Assembly (NCBI GenBank): GCA_023416895.1
Contig: JAEZGQ010000181.1
Location: 1-9,407 of the forward strand
Length of the DNA stretch: 9,407 nt
Reading direction: 5' to 3'
DNA from: Bacillota bacterium
GTDB lineage: Bacteria; Bacillota; Clostridia; Christensenellales; CAG-138
In this document: positions 1 through 6,255 of the stretch, piece by piece
Position numbering within the stretch: position 1 is the stretch's first letter
How the letters are laid out: each line of letters starts with the position of its first letter
The notes under the pieces: generated by a model
Told to the model about the DNA's origin: nothing
What the model saw: only the letters and a program-made list of their open reading frames with translations
Databases searched by the model: none
Position numbers and translations under genes: made by a program

Positions 1-122
1 CAAATCGAAACGCCGTCTTCCGCATCGTGCTCACCCTTCATGTAACGTTTGCACACGTTGCAGTATTTTTCGTCGTCCCGAATATAATTGAGTTCACACC
101 TTGGGCACTTCTTCAGACCCAT
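1..122 (-). CDS. Small zinc-ribbon protein, N-terminal part only
   Basis: This gene begins at 122 and runs off the left edge, so only the first 40 residues are visible. They contain two Cys-x2-Cys knuckles, CPRC at residues 6-9 and CNVC at 21-24, spaced like a treble-clef or rubredoxin-type zinc ribbon that would bind one zinc ion. An acidic stretch (GEHDAEDG) follows. Two in-frame ATGs exist. The one at 126-128 is only one base from the GGAGG at 130-134, whereas the ATG at 120-122 sits seven bases from it, so I chose the latter. It follows ysxC on the same strand after a 52-base gap and has its own promoter candidate at 155-183. Similar short proteins starting with KKCPRCELNY are familiar from clostridial genomes, but I know no assigned function. 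Whether a larger domain follows the ribbon cannot be seen. Confidence 0.8.
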   Translation of the reverse strand, partial: MGLKKCPRCELNYIRDDEKYCNVCKRYMKGEHDAEDGVSI

Positions 123-154
123 ATCCATTCCTCCAAGCTGGGATTTACTTCACT

Positions 155-183
155 ATTATGCGAAAGCGTTCATGCTATGTCAA
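155..183 (-). promoter_or_regulatory. Sigma-A promoter for the zinc-ribbon gene
   Basis: On the minus strand a perfect -35 box TTGACA (183-178) is followed after 17 bases by the -10 box CATAAT (160-155), one mismatch from consensus. The predicted start is near 148, giving a leader of about 26 bases with the GGAGG of the zinc-ribbon gene. The -35 box begins inside the last codons of ysxC, so this gene can be transcribed independently as well as by read-through. Confidence 0.7.
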
Positions 184-804
184 TAGCGTATTTGGTGTAT
201 CCTGCTCCAGTGCTCCGGCATCGGAAACAATTGCACCGATGCGCCTTATAAGCTCATCCCTTCCCTCGGCCGTTTCGGAGGAATAAGCAAGCGCGGCAGG
301 CGGCGCACCCAAAAGCTTTGCCGCAGCGTTTGCTGCGTTTTGACGCTTTGACCTTGAAAGCTTATCGGACTTTGTGGCGACGAGCGTAAACGGCACGCCG
401 TAATAGATGATCCAGCGGAACATCTGCTTATCATCTTCCGTGGGTGCATGACGAATGTCGAGCAACATAAAAATATGGCTCACCCGCCCCATGGAAAGGT
501 ACCCTTCCATAAGCTGGCCCCACTTTTCCTTTTCGGTTTTCGGCGCCTTGGCAAAACCATAGCCGGGTAGGTCCACCAAGTAAAATGCCCCGTTTAGCCG
601 GAAAAAATTGATGAGGCGCGTTTTTCCGGGGCTTGCGGAAATGCGCGCAAGCTTATAATTGTTGCAAAGCGAATTGATAAGGCTCGATTTGCCGACGTTG
701 GACTTACCCACGACGGCAATTTCCACGCCTTCCTTTTGGGGATAAGCGCCGCCAAGCCCTACGCTTGTAATAAACTCCGCTTTTTTGATCGCAAAATCTT
801 CCAT
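175..804 (-). CDS. ysxC: Ribosome-assembly GTPase YsxC/EngB
   Basis: Encodes a 209-residue TRAFAC-class GTPase of the EngB/YihA/YsxC family, which acts in the cytoplasm in late maturation of the 50S ribosomal subunit and is essential in Bacillus subtilis. All G motifs are present: G1 GKSNVGKSS at residues 33-41, the G2 region around SPGKTRLINFF (about 57-68, with Thr62), G3 DLPGYG at 78-83, G4 TKSD at 144-147 and G5 SSE at 175-177. Family members are about 195-200 residues long. The frame stays open upstream to a GTG at 1011, but that would add 69 residues not known in the family and would place the sigma-A promoter at 848-876 inside the gene. The ATG at 804 gives the canonical start (MEDFAIKKAEF) and has GGAG about ten bases upstream. 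In Bacillus this gene directly follows lonA; here about 5 kb of opposite-strand genes separate them. Confidence 0.96.
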   Translation of the reverse strand: MEDFAIKKAEFITSVGLGGAYPQKEGVEIAVVGKSNVGKSSLINSLCNNYKLARISASPGKTRLINFFRLNGAFYLVDLPGYGFAKAPKTEKEKWGQLMEGYLSMGRVSHIFMLLDIRHAPTEDDKQMFRWIIYYGVPFTLVATKSDKLSRSKRQNAANAAAKLLGAPPAALAYSSETAEGRDELIRRIGAIVSDAGALEQDTPNTLLT

Positions 805-847
805 ATAATATGAACTCCGGCCCAGTGTGTGCGCTATGCGCCATTGC

Positions 848-876
848 ATTGTACCAGCGATTGCACGGCTTGGCAA
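848..876 (-). promoter_or_regulatory. Extended -10 promoter for ysxC
   Basis: On the minus strand TTGCCA (876-871) is followed after 17 bases by TACAAT (853-848), preceded by TGG, which makes an extended -10 (TGnTACAAT). Transcription should start near 841, giving a leader of about 37 bases before the ATG at 804. This lets ysxC be expressed without read-through from lonA, as the separation of the two genes requires. Confidence 0.72.
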
Positions 877-1029
877 CACAAAAAGCGCAATCTTTTCAAG
901 AGTTTTCGCACATCTCCCCTCAAACGCTTCACCATACCGCAGTGCAACCGCCAAACAGCCGACAAAGGAGAAGTTCACCACTCTACCATATACGATTGTT
1001 TCACCGTGCACCTTTCATCTTTGTTTTTT

Positions 1030-1058
1030 TACCATTGGTATAAAAATTATTTTACCAA
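1030..1058. promoter_or_regulatory. Palindromic operator candidate upstream of the XRE regulator
   Basis: Three half-sites of the same pentamer lie together: TACCA-T-TGGTA at 1030-1040 is a perfect inverted repeat, and TTGGTA (1035-1040) forms a second inverted repeat with TACCAA (1053-1058) across 12 A/T-only bases. The cluster lies 67-95 bases before the ATG of an XRE-type regulator gene. Autoregulation of such regulators through nearby palindromes is common, so this is a plausible binding site. No experiment or comparison supports it here. Confidence 0.4.
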
Positions 1059-1074
1059 CTCTACACAAAGTAGC

Positions 1075-1103
1075 TTCAACTTTACAAAATATGACGCTAT
1101 ACT
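1075..1103 (+). promoter_or_regulatory. Possible promoter of the regulator-exporter operon
   Basis: A good -10 box TATACT (1098-1103) lies 21 bases before the ATG at 1125. The best -35 match at 17-base spacing is the poor TTCAAC (1075-1080). The weak -35 box would suit a promoter that needs an activator or is kept low. A start near 1110 would leave a very short leader holding only AAAGGAG and the start codon. Confidence 0.4.
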
Positions 1104-1124
1104 TGTTACAAAGGAGATGCATTT

Positions 1125-2207
1125 ATGAAGCTTATGCTTGATGAAACCATACGCGCTCACCGAAAAGCCCTCGGGTTAACGCAGGAACAGCTTGCGGAAG
1201 CCGTAGGCGTTACTACGGGCGCCGTATCAAAATGGGAGTCGGCCCTCTCCAACCCCGACATCGGTACGTTAATTGCGCTGGCGGATTTTTTTGAAGTATC
1301 CGTAGATGTTCTTCTCGGCTACCAGCTTCAATGCAGAACTGCGGAATTGGCGTCCAAAAAAATACGTGAACTTCGCAATGCCGAGAAATATGAAGAAGGT
1401 TATATAGAGGTAGAAAAGGCATTGCAGCGTTTTCCCAACAACTTTGACGTGGTATACCAAAGCGCAAGGCTGCTTCACCTTTGGGGGTTTACCAAAAAAG
1501 TCGGTCCTTCGGTGTTTGAAAAAGCACTCGCGCTTTACGAGCGCGCATGCACGCTGATCTCGCAGAATTCTGATGAAGCGATTAGCGAGCAATCCATCCA
1601 GTTCGCCGTCGGCGAGCTGTACGTGCTGCTTGATGACAATGAGCGGGCGTTGCGGCACTTCCAAAAATACAATGTTCGAGGCATCAACAACTCCACGATC
1701 GGCTTTCTTCTCTCGCAGATGAAGCAAAATGAAAAAGCGCTCCCCTACCTTTCCGACAGCCTGCTCGACAGCATTATGCAATTGTTCCGCACAGCAATCG
1801 GCCTCGCCAACTGCTATGGCAACAGCGGTGAAGCAGACGACGCCATTGCCGTACTTCAATGGATGCACGGCGTACTAGACGGGCTGAAGCGGCCCGAAAA
1901 AGCATCTTATTTAACAAAGGCGCAGGCCATGCTGCTCTGCGGCTGCGCGCAGGTCGCCGCGAACAAAGGCGATATAAAAAAAACCGAGCAGTACCTTCGC
2001 CTTGCTTTGGAAACCGCTCGCTCCTTTGATACCGCGCCGGACTTTGCCTCCGGCAGCATCCGGTTTTACCACGGAAAAGAGCAGTCGTTTGGCGATGACT
2101 TTGGCGAAACAGCCATTTGCGGCATAGAAAAATCACTGACGGAAGACGAGCGCACATCCCCCATTCTTACCGAGCTTTGGAGGAAAATTATAAATGAAGA
2201 ACAATAA
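1125..2207 (+). CDS. XRE-family HTH regulator with C-terminal TPR-like domain
   Basis: A 360-residue cytoplasmic DNA-binding protein. Residues 6-60 form a classic HTH_3/XRE domain (LTQEQLAEAVGVTTGAVSKW, then LSNPDIGTLIALADFFEVSVDVLLGY). From about residue 75 onward the sequence is a run of amphipathic helices with TPR-like pattern, for example EGYIEVEKALQRFPNN, ALALYERACTLI, ERALRHFQKY and EQYLRLALETAR. This HTH-plus-TPR layout is shared with peptide-sensing RRNPP regulators, but it also occurs in many clostridial regulators of unknown ligand, so the signal is undetermined. AAAGGAG ends eight bases before the ATG. The stop overlaps the start of the ABC transporter gene by 14 bases, indicating translational coupling and making control of that exporter the likely job. 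An operator candidate lies just upstream. Confidence 0.88.
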   Translation: MKLMLDETIRAHRKALGLTQEQLAEAVGVTTGAVSKWESALSNPDIGTLIALADFFEVSVDVLLGYQLQCRTAELASKKIRELRNAEKYEEGYIEVEKALQRFPNNFDVVYQSARLLHLWGFTKKVGPSVFEKALALYERACTLISQNSDEAISEQSIQFAVGELYVLLDDNERALRHFQKYNVRGINNSTIGFLLSQMKQNEKALPYLSDSLLDSIMQLFRTAIGLANCYGNSGEADDAIAVLQWMHGVLDGLKRPEKASYLTKAQAMLLCGCAQVAANKGDIKKTEQYLRLALETARSFDTAPDFASGSIRFYHGKEQSFGDDFGETAICGIEKSLTEDERTSPILTELWRKIINEEQ

Positions 2208-3921
2208 CGAACAAAAGGCAGCCCGCAAGGTATTTACGCGGCAATTTTACCTGCGCAATAAAATGATGTTTGCGCTCGCTTTGACGTCCACATTTCTGGC
2301 CGCCTTCGCGAACCTCGTTATTTCCTGGTTGATGCAGCAGATCATCGACGCCATATCCGGCGTACAGAGCCGGTTCTCGATCCTCGAGCTCACGCTGATC
2401 TGTGCCGCCATCACACTGGGGCTTGCCTTGATGATGCTGCTTGAATACCATTCGGTTCCGCGCTTTGTCAAAAAAGCCATGCGCCAGTATAAGGATTTTG
2501 CCTTTGGCGAAGTTTCAAAAAAAAGCATCCATTCCTTCAACGGTGAAAACACCACGACTTACCTTTCGGCGCTGTCCAACGACGCAAACAGCATTGAAAC
2601 CAACTACATTTCCAGAATATTCTCCCTCGTGCAGCAACTCATCATGTTTGCAGGCGCGTTTGCGATGATGCTTTATTACAGCCCCTTTTTAACGCTTATC
2701 GCCTTTTTGCTTTCGCTGTTTCCGGTAATCGCCTCCATGCTTACGGGCAACCGCCTCGCGGTGCGCGAAAAAACGGTGTCCGACAAAAACGAGAGTTTTT
2801 TGAGCATGGTGAAGGACATTCTTTCCGGATTTTCCGTGATCAAAAGCTTTAAGGCGGAGCGCGAGGTTCTGGCGCTTTTTGCGCAAAATAACGCCGCCGC
2901 AGAGGATGCAAAGTGCAAGCGCCGCATGACGGACATCGCCATTAGCGCCATCGGCGCCGTGGCAGGCATCATCGCGCAGTTCGGCGTGTTTCTGTTCGGC
3001 GCGTACCTTGCGCTGAGCGGGAGCGGCGTGACCGCCGGTGTCGTGATCATTTTCGTGCAGCTTATGAATTTTGTGATTACCCCCATCGCCAGCGTGCCGC
3101 AGATTCTCGCCAACCGAAAGGCAGCGAACGCGTTGATCGATAAGCTTGCCGCCGCCGTTCGCTCCAACGTTCGCCGCGAGGGAAAAGCGGTAGATAACAC
3201 GCTCGATACGTCAATCGAGCTCAAAAACCTGTGTTTTGCTTACGAAAAGGGCACGCCTGTTCTCAACAACATCAGCATGCGCTTTGAAGCGGGAAAGAGT
3301 TACGCCATCGTAGGCGGCTCAGGAAGCGGGAAATCCACACTCCTCAACCTTTTGATGGGAAGCAGCGAGGATTACGACGGCGAAATCCTCTACGACGGCG
3401 ACGAGCTTCGCGCCATTAGCTCCGATTCGCTCTACGACCTTGTTTCTATCGTGCAGCAAAACGTGTTCGTGTTCAACAGCTCCATCCTTGACAACATAAC
3501 CATGTTTCGAAATTTTGAAAAGGAAAAGCTCGACCTGGCGGTCAGCATGTCGGGGCTTGCACCGCTTATCGGCGAGCGCGGGAGCGACTATGCGTGCGGG
3601 GAAAACGGAAGCGGCCTTTCAGGCGGAGAGCGCCAGCGCATTTCGATTGCGCGAAGCCTGCTTCGCGGCACACCGGTGATGCTCGTAGATGAGGCGACCG
3701 CCGCTCTCGACGCGGAAACCGCATTTTCCGTTACCAACTCCATTCTCGAGCTTTCAGGCCTTACCCGCATCATCGTAACACACAGGCTGGAGGAATCGCT
3801 GTTAAAGAAGTACGACCGCATTTTCGTGCTCAAAAACGGAGTGCTTGCCGAGGAAGGCACGTTTGAAGAGCTCATCGGAAACAAAAACTTCTTCTACTCG
3901 CTGTTCATGGTGTCGCAATAA
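2194..3921 (+). CDS. ABC exporter, fused membrane and ATPase domains
   Basis: A 575-residue half-transporter of the type IV exporter (MsbA/LmrA-like) fold in the cytoplasmic membrane, expected to act as a dimer. Residues about 20-310 hold six hydrophobic segments (roughly 24-46, 64-84, 142-160, 164-185, 246-268 and 276-298). The ATPase domain follows: Walker A GGSGSGKST 374-382, Q-loop Gln422, ABC signature LSGGERQR 475-482, Walker B VMLVDEA 495-501, D-loop ALD 504-506 and switch His530. All ATP-site residues are intact, so a homodimer is possible and no partner half-transporter is encoded here. The start at 2194 has GGAGG at 2179-2183 and lies within the 3' end of the regulator gene. A strong terminator follows 25 bases after the stop. 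The substrate (drug, lipid or peptide) cannot be told from the sequence. Confidence 0.95.
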   Translation: MKNNNEQKAARKVFTRQFYLRNKMMFALALTSTFLAAFANLVISWLMQQIIDAISGVQSRFSILELTLICAAITLGLALMMLLEYHSVPRFVKKAMRQYKDFAFGEVSKKSIHSFNGENTTTYLSALSNDANSIETNYISRIFSLVQQLIMFAGAFAMMLYYSPFLTLIAFLLSLFPVIASMLTGNRLAVREKTVSDKNESFLSMVKDILSGFSVIKSFKAEREVLALFAQNNAAAEDAKCKRRMTDIAISAIGAVAGIIAQFGVFLFGAYLALSGSGVTAGVVIIFVQLMNFVITPIASVPQILANRKAANALIDKLAAAVRSNVRREGKAVDNTLDTSIELKNLCFAYEKGTPVLNNISMRFEAGKSYAIVGGSGSGKSTLLNLLMGSSEDYDGEILYDGDELRAISSDSLYDLVSIVQQNVFVFNSSILDNITMFRNFEKEKLDLAVSMSGLAPLIGERGSDYACGENGSGLSGGERQRISIARSLLRGTPVMLVDEATAALDAETAFSVTNSILELSGLTRIIVTHRLEESLLKKYDRIFVLKNGVLAEEGTFEELIGNKNFFYSLFMVSQ

Positions 3922-3946
3922 GATGCACTCCGCTGTTTGAAAGGTT

Positions 3947-3989
3947 GGCGCATCTTCGCATTCCGGTGCGAAGATGCGCCTTTGTTCTT
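3947..3989 (+). terminator. Rho-independent terminator after the ABC exporter gene
   Basis: A perfect 14-bp stem (left arm 3947-3960 beginning GGCGCATC, right arm 3967-3980) with a six-base loop TTCCGG is followed by the T-rich tract TTTGTTCTT. It closes the regulator-exporter unit and insulates the next promoter at 4015-4043. Confidence 0.9.
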
Positions 3990-3995
3990 CGGCTA

Positions 3996-4007
3996 GAACA
4001 AATGTTC
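3996..4007. promoter_or_regulatory. LexA-like SOS box candidate
   Basis: GAAC-AAAT-GTTC matches the GAAC-N4-GTTC core of the LexA/DinR box known from Bacillus and other Bacillota, and the dyad extends one base each way (AGAACA-AA-TGTTCT, 3995-4008). It ends seven bases before the -35 box of a clear sigma-A promoter, so bound LexA could hinder polymerase. The match to the core is exact, but the site could serve another repressor with a similar palindrome. Part of it also pairs with the preceding TTTGTTCT (3981-3988). Confidence 0.5.
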
Positions 4008-4014
4008 TTCCCGC

Positions 4015-4043
4015 TTTACATTGCGCGGCAATGCTTTTATACT
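4015..4043 (+). promoter_or_regulatory. Sigma-A promoter of the lipoprotein-Nudix operon
   Basis: TTTACA (4015-4020), a 17-base spacer and TATACT (4038-4043) form a near-consensus promoter. Transcription should start near 4050, about 29 bases before the ATG at 4079. With the terminator just upstream, this is the main promoter for the three-gene unit. Confidence 0.82.
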
Positions 4044-4078
4044 GTTCACATATGCTTAAGATCATCTTGGGGGATACG

Positions 4079-5341
4079 ATGAAACGTTTTTTGGCATGGA
4101 TTTGCTGCGTTCTTTTGAGCGCGTCGCTTCTTATGGGCTGTACGACAACGCACCGGAACAAGCTTTCAACCGATGCCGCGCAGCGAAACGAACAGCTTCG
4201 CGAGGACCTTTCGTATTATATGAGCGTTTTCCCCAAGCGGCACAAAAACCCTTTTACCATCATAACCCGCGAGGAGTTTGAGGAGCGCATGAACAGCCTC
4301 ATCGCGCGTGTGGATACGCTCGACAACGAGCATGTTTTTACCGAGCTCAAAAAGATCATTGCGGCTGTAGGCGACGCGCACTCAGGCCTCAAATACGACG
4401 ATGCGCTTCGGTTTCCGTTGGAGTTTTACTTGTTTTCGGACGGGGTCTATATCATCAACGCCCCGAAAAACCTTGAAAGCTTGCTTTACGCGCGCGTCAC
4501 CGCCATTGACGGTATGCCAATTAGCGAAGTGCTCGGTCGTTTGGGCGAGCTGGTTTCCCACGAAAACGAATCTTGGTTGAACTACAGTTTGGGGCAGTAC
4601 CTCTCCATCCCTGTCTACCATTACGGAACCGACGTGATTGGAAGCGAATCAGAGGCACTTTTCACCACCGAAAAGGACGGTGTATCAACCGATACCGCCG
4701 TGCTCTCCGTAAACGCGCAAAAAATACCCGAACTATGCGTGCAGCGCACGAGCGACGTATTCACCGGCAAATACGACGAGCTGTACAGCTATCAGTACCT
4801 ACCGGAAAGCAAGGCGCTGTATTTTGCCTACAACGAGTGTACGGACTGGGAAAAACACCGTTTTGAGGATTTTAACCGCGAAATGTTTGCGACAGCCGCA
4901 GCAAACGATGCAGAACGCATCATTTTGGATCTGCGCTGCAACTCCGGCGGCAATTCCGAGGTGCTCAACCCCTTCACCGACGAGCTCAAAAACTATTTAA
5001 AAGAGCACACCGGCGTGAAGGTTTTCATTCTCGTTTCGCGCAACACGTTTTCCTCAGGCATTTTTGCCATTTACCGCACCATGGAGGCAGCACCAAACGC
5101 CGTTTCCGTGGGTGAATGCTCCGGCGGTTCTCCCAACGCCTTTGGCGAGGTAAAAAGGGGCTATCTCCCCAACAGCGGCGTGCTTTTCACTTACAGCATC
5201 AAATACTTTGAATTCAGCAAAAACTTCACCTACAAAAACGCTGGCGACCATACCTTTCTGCCGGATGTGCTGCTTGCGCCTTCCATGGAGGATTATGTTA
5301 CCGGCAACGATGTGGTGCTCAACTATGCGCTCGCCAACTGA
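4079..5341 (+). CDS. S41-peptidase-like lipoprotein
   Basis: A 420-residue secreted lipoprotein. The ATG at 4079 follows GGGGGA closely and starts a textbook lipoprotein signal: MKRF, a hydrophobic stretch, and lipobox LMGC with Cys21 as the lipidated residue. The frame is open further upstream (to 3974), but that would run through the promoter and bury the signal peptide. The mature part resembles the S41 (tail-specific/tricorn-like) family: GDAHSG at 98-103, the substrate-pocket motif DLRCNSGG at 284-291, and TFSSG at 323-327, where Ser325 aligns with the family nucleophile. The C-terminal part (LPNSG, YSIKYFEFS, LPDV, GNDVVLNYAL) is also typical. The segment that reads GGKPN in relatives as I remember them is GGSPN here (Ser351), so the Lys of a Ser-Lys dyad seems missing. 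It should act on the outer face of the membrane; its substrate is unknown. First gene of a three-gene unit. Confidence 0.85.
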   Translation: MKRFLAWICCVLLSASLLMGCTTTHRNKLSTDAAQRNEQLREDLSYYMSVFPKRHKNPFTIITREEFEERMNSLIARVDTLDNEHVFTELKKIIAAVGDAHSGLKYDDALRFPLEFYLFSDGVYIINAPKNLESLLYARVTAIDGMPISEVLGRLGELVSHENESWLNYSLGQYLSIPVYHYGTDVIGSESEALFTTEKDGVSTDTAVLSVNAQKIPELCVQRTSDVFTGKYDELYSYQYLPESKALYFAYNECTDWEKHRFEDFNREMFATAAANDAERIILDLRCNSGGNSEVLNPFTDELKNYLKEHTGVKVFILVSRNTFSSGIFAIYRTMEAAPNAVSVGECSGGSPNAFGEVKRGYLPNSGVLFTYSIKYFEFSKNFTYKNAGDHTFLPDVLLAPSMEDYVTGNDVVLNYALAN

Positions 5342-5365
5342 AAAGCAAAAGATGAGGGTGAATGT

Positions 5366-5674
5366 ATGAAGCCGGTTCGCATCCGCGTCATTGCAAGGCA
5401 CTTTTATGAGGAGCTTGCACAAGCATACCTCACCGAAGGCAAGGAGGTCGGCCCCTGCCCGCTTCTTGAAGTTGGTCAGGAGTTCCTTTATGAGGGAAGC
5501 GCCGCAATGCCCGAGGGTTTTTGCCCGTGGGCATGGATCGACGTGTACCGCACGGTGAGCGCGCTCTCCTCTGGCGCAACGCACAAGCCATGGAACAATC
5601 GCGACGGGCAGTCGATCTTGTGCTGCACCGACGGCATCCGCCCCGTGGTGTTTGAGATCACCGCGCTCGACTGA
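5366..5674 (+). CDS. TIGR04076 family small protein
   Basis: A 102-residue protein whose sequence I recognise as the TIGR04076 family of unknown function: an N-terminal beta strand (VRIRVIAR), GPCPLLEVGQEF, PEGFCPWAWIDVYRT and the terminal CCTDGIRPVVFEI. Four cysteines (31, 53, 86 and 87) sit in the conserved blocks and could bind a metal or be redox-active; that is inference. There is no signal peptide, so it should be cytoplasmic. The ATG follows GAGGG by seven bases and lies 24 bases after the lipoprotein stop. The Nudix gene begins 29 bases further on, which supports co-transcription. Confidence 0.8.
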   Translation: MKPVRIRVIARHFYEELAQAYLTEGKEVGPCPLLEVGQEFLYEGSAAMPEGFCPWAWIDVYRTVSALSSGATHKPWNNRDGQSILCCTDGIRPVVFEITALD

Positions 5675-5703
5675 AAAATTTGCCGAACAAAGGAGGCATT
5701 TCC

Positions 5704-6198
5704 TTGGGAATACGAAACGCTGCAAAAGCCCTGCTTCTGCATGAAGGAAAAATTTTGGTTAACAAAAACCGCAACACACTGGGCGCGATGTGCTACGGGC
5801 TTGAAAACGGCGCCATCTATTACGACCTGCCCGGCGGGGGCCAGAACCAGTATGAAACGCTGGAGGAAGCCGTAAAGCGCGAATGTTTGGAGGAGTCCGG
5901 CTACACGGTTCACGTGGAGCGCCTTGGTGCAATCTACGAGGAAATTTCTATCAACGCGGAGCTTCGCACGCATTATGAGATGTACGCACACAAGGTGTTT
6001 TTTCTGTTTGTATGCCATTTGGAGGACGTTCAGCGAAAAGCCGTTACGGAGCTCGACCTTGACATGCTGTGTTCCGAATGGGTCAACGTGGAGGAGGTAA
6101 AGAACCTCCCCATTTACCCGGAGGTTCTAAGAACTCAGCTCAACGAAATTTTACATGCAAAAACACCGCTGTTCCTAGGTTCGCGGCAGACAACGTAA
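5704..6198 (+). CDS. Nudix hydrolase, TTG start
   Basis: A 164-residue Nudix-fold enzyme that should hydrolyse a nucleoside diphosphate linked to another moiety, with Mg or Mn. The box G-x5-E-x7-RE-x-x-EE-x-G is complete at residues 45-67 (Gly45, Glu51, Arg59-Glu60, Glu63-Glu64, Gly66). The frame opens earlier at a TTG at 5680, but that codon lies before the strong AAAGGAGG (5689-5696). The TTG at 5704 sits seven bases after it, giving a start of MGIRNAAKALLLHEGKI, which fits the first Nudix strand. Substrate cannot be predicted: MutT-like dNTP cleaning, ADP-ribose and others remain open. It is the last gene of its unit, and a bidirectional terminator follows 26 bases after the stop. Confidence 0.92.
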   Translation: MGIRNAAKALLLHEGKILVNKNRNTLGAMCYGLENGAIYYDLPGGGQNQYETLEEAVKRECLEESGYTVHVERLGAIYEEISINAELRTHYEMYAHKVFFLFVCHLEDVQRKAVTELDLDMLCSEWVNVEEVKNLPIYPEVLRTQLNEILHAKTPLFLGSRQTT

Positions 6199-6224
6199 GT
6201 ACAGTAACAATTAAAGATTTTACA

Positions 6225-6255
6225 AAAGGCGGAAGCTCAAAGAGCTTCCGCCTTT
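6225..6255. terminator. Bidirectional terminator between the Nudix gene and lonA
   Basis: A perfect 14-bp inverted repeat (AAAGGCGGAAGCTC at 6225-6238 and its complement at 6242-6255) closes over a three-base AAA loop. The arms end in A and T runs, so a T tract follows the GC-rich stem on both strands. It lies between convergent genes, 26 bases after the Nudix stop and 15 bases after the lonA stop, and can end transcription from both sides. Confidence 0.9.

Larger units (their letters stand above)
805..1124. other. Divergent intergenic region between ysxC and the regulator gene
   Basis: These 320 bases hold the ysxC promoter (848-876, minus strand), a palindromic operator-like cluster (1030-1058) and a weaker promoter candidate for the plus-strand regulator-exporter unit (1075-1103). 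Short open frames on both strands lack a ribosome binding site and family-like sequence, and I do not call them genes. The part from about 880 to 1020 shows no structure I can name. Confidence 0.6.

Noticed and set aside
805..1011. N-terminal extension of YsxC by 69 residues from a GTG at 1011
   Set aside because: No ribosome binding site, no similarity to the family's N-terminus, and the ysxC promoter at 848-876 would lie inside it.
810..1141. Plus-strand open frames of 77-104 codons before the regulator gene
   Set aside because: They lack ribosome binding sites, overlap each other in different frames, and encode no recognisable sequence.
3920..3956. Alternative pairing of AAGATGC (3920-3926) with GCATCTT (3950-3956) as an antiterminator
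   Set aside because: Only seven base pairs against a perfect 14-bp terminator stem. The competing form would be far weaker, and there is no leader function after a stop codon.
3974..4078. Upstream extension of the S41-like lipoprotein by 35 residues
   Set aside because: It would start in the terminator stem, run through the promoter, and bury the lipoprotein signal peptide. The ATG at 4079 has its own binding site.
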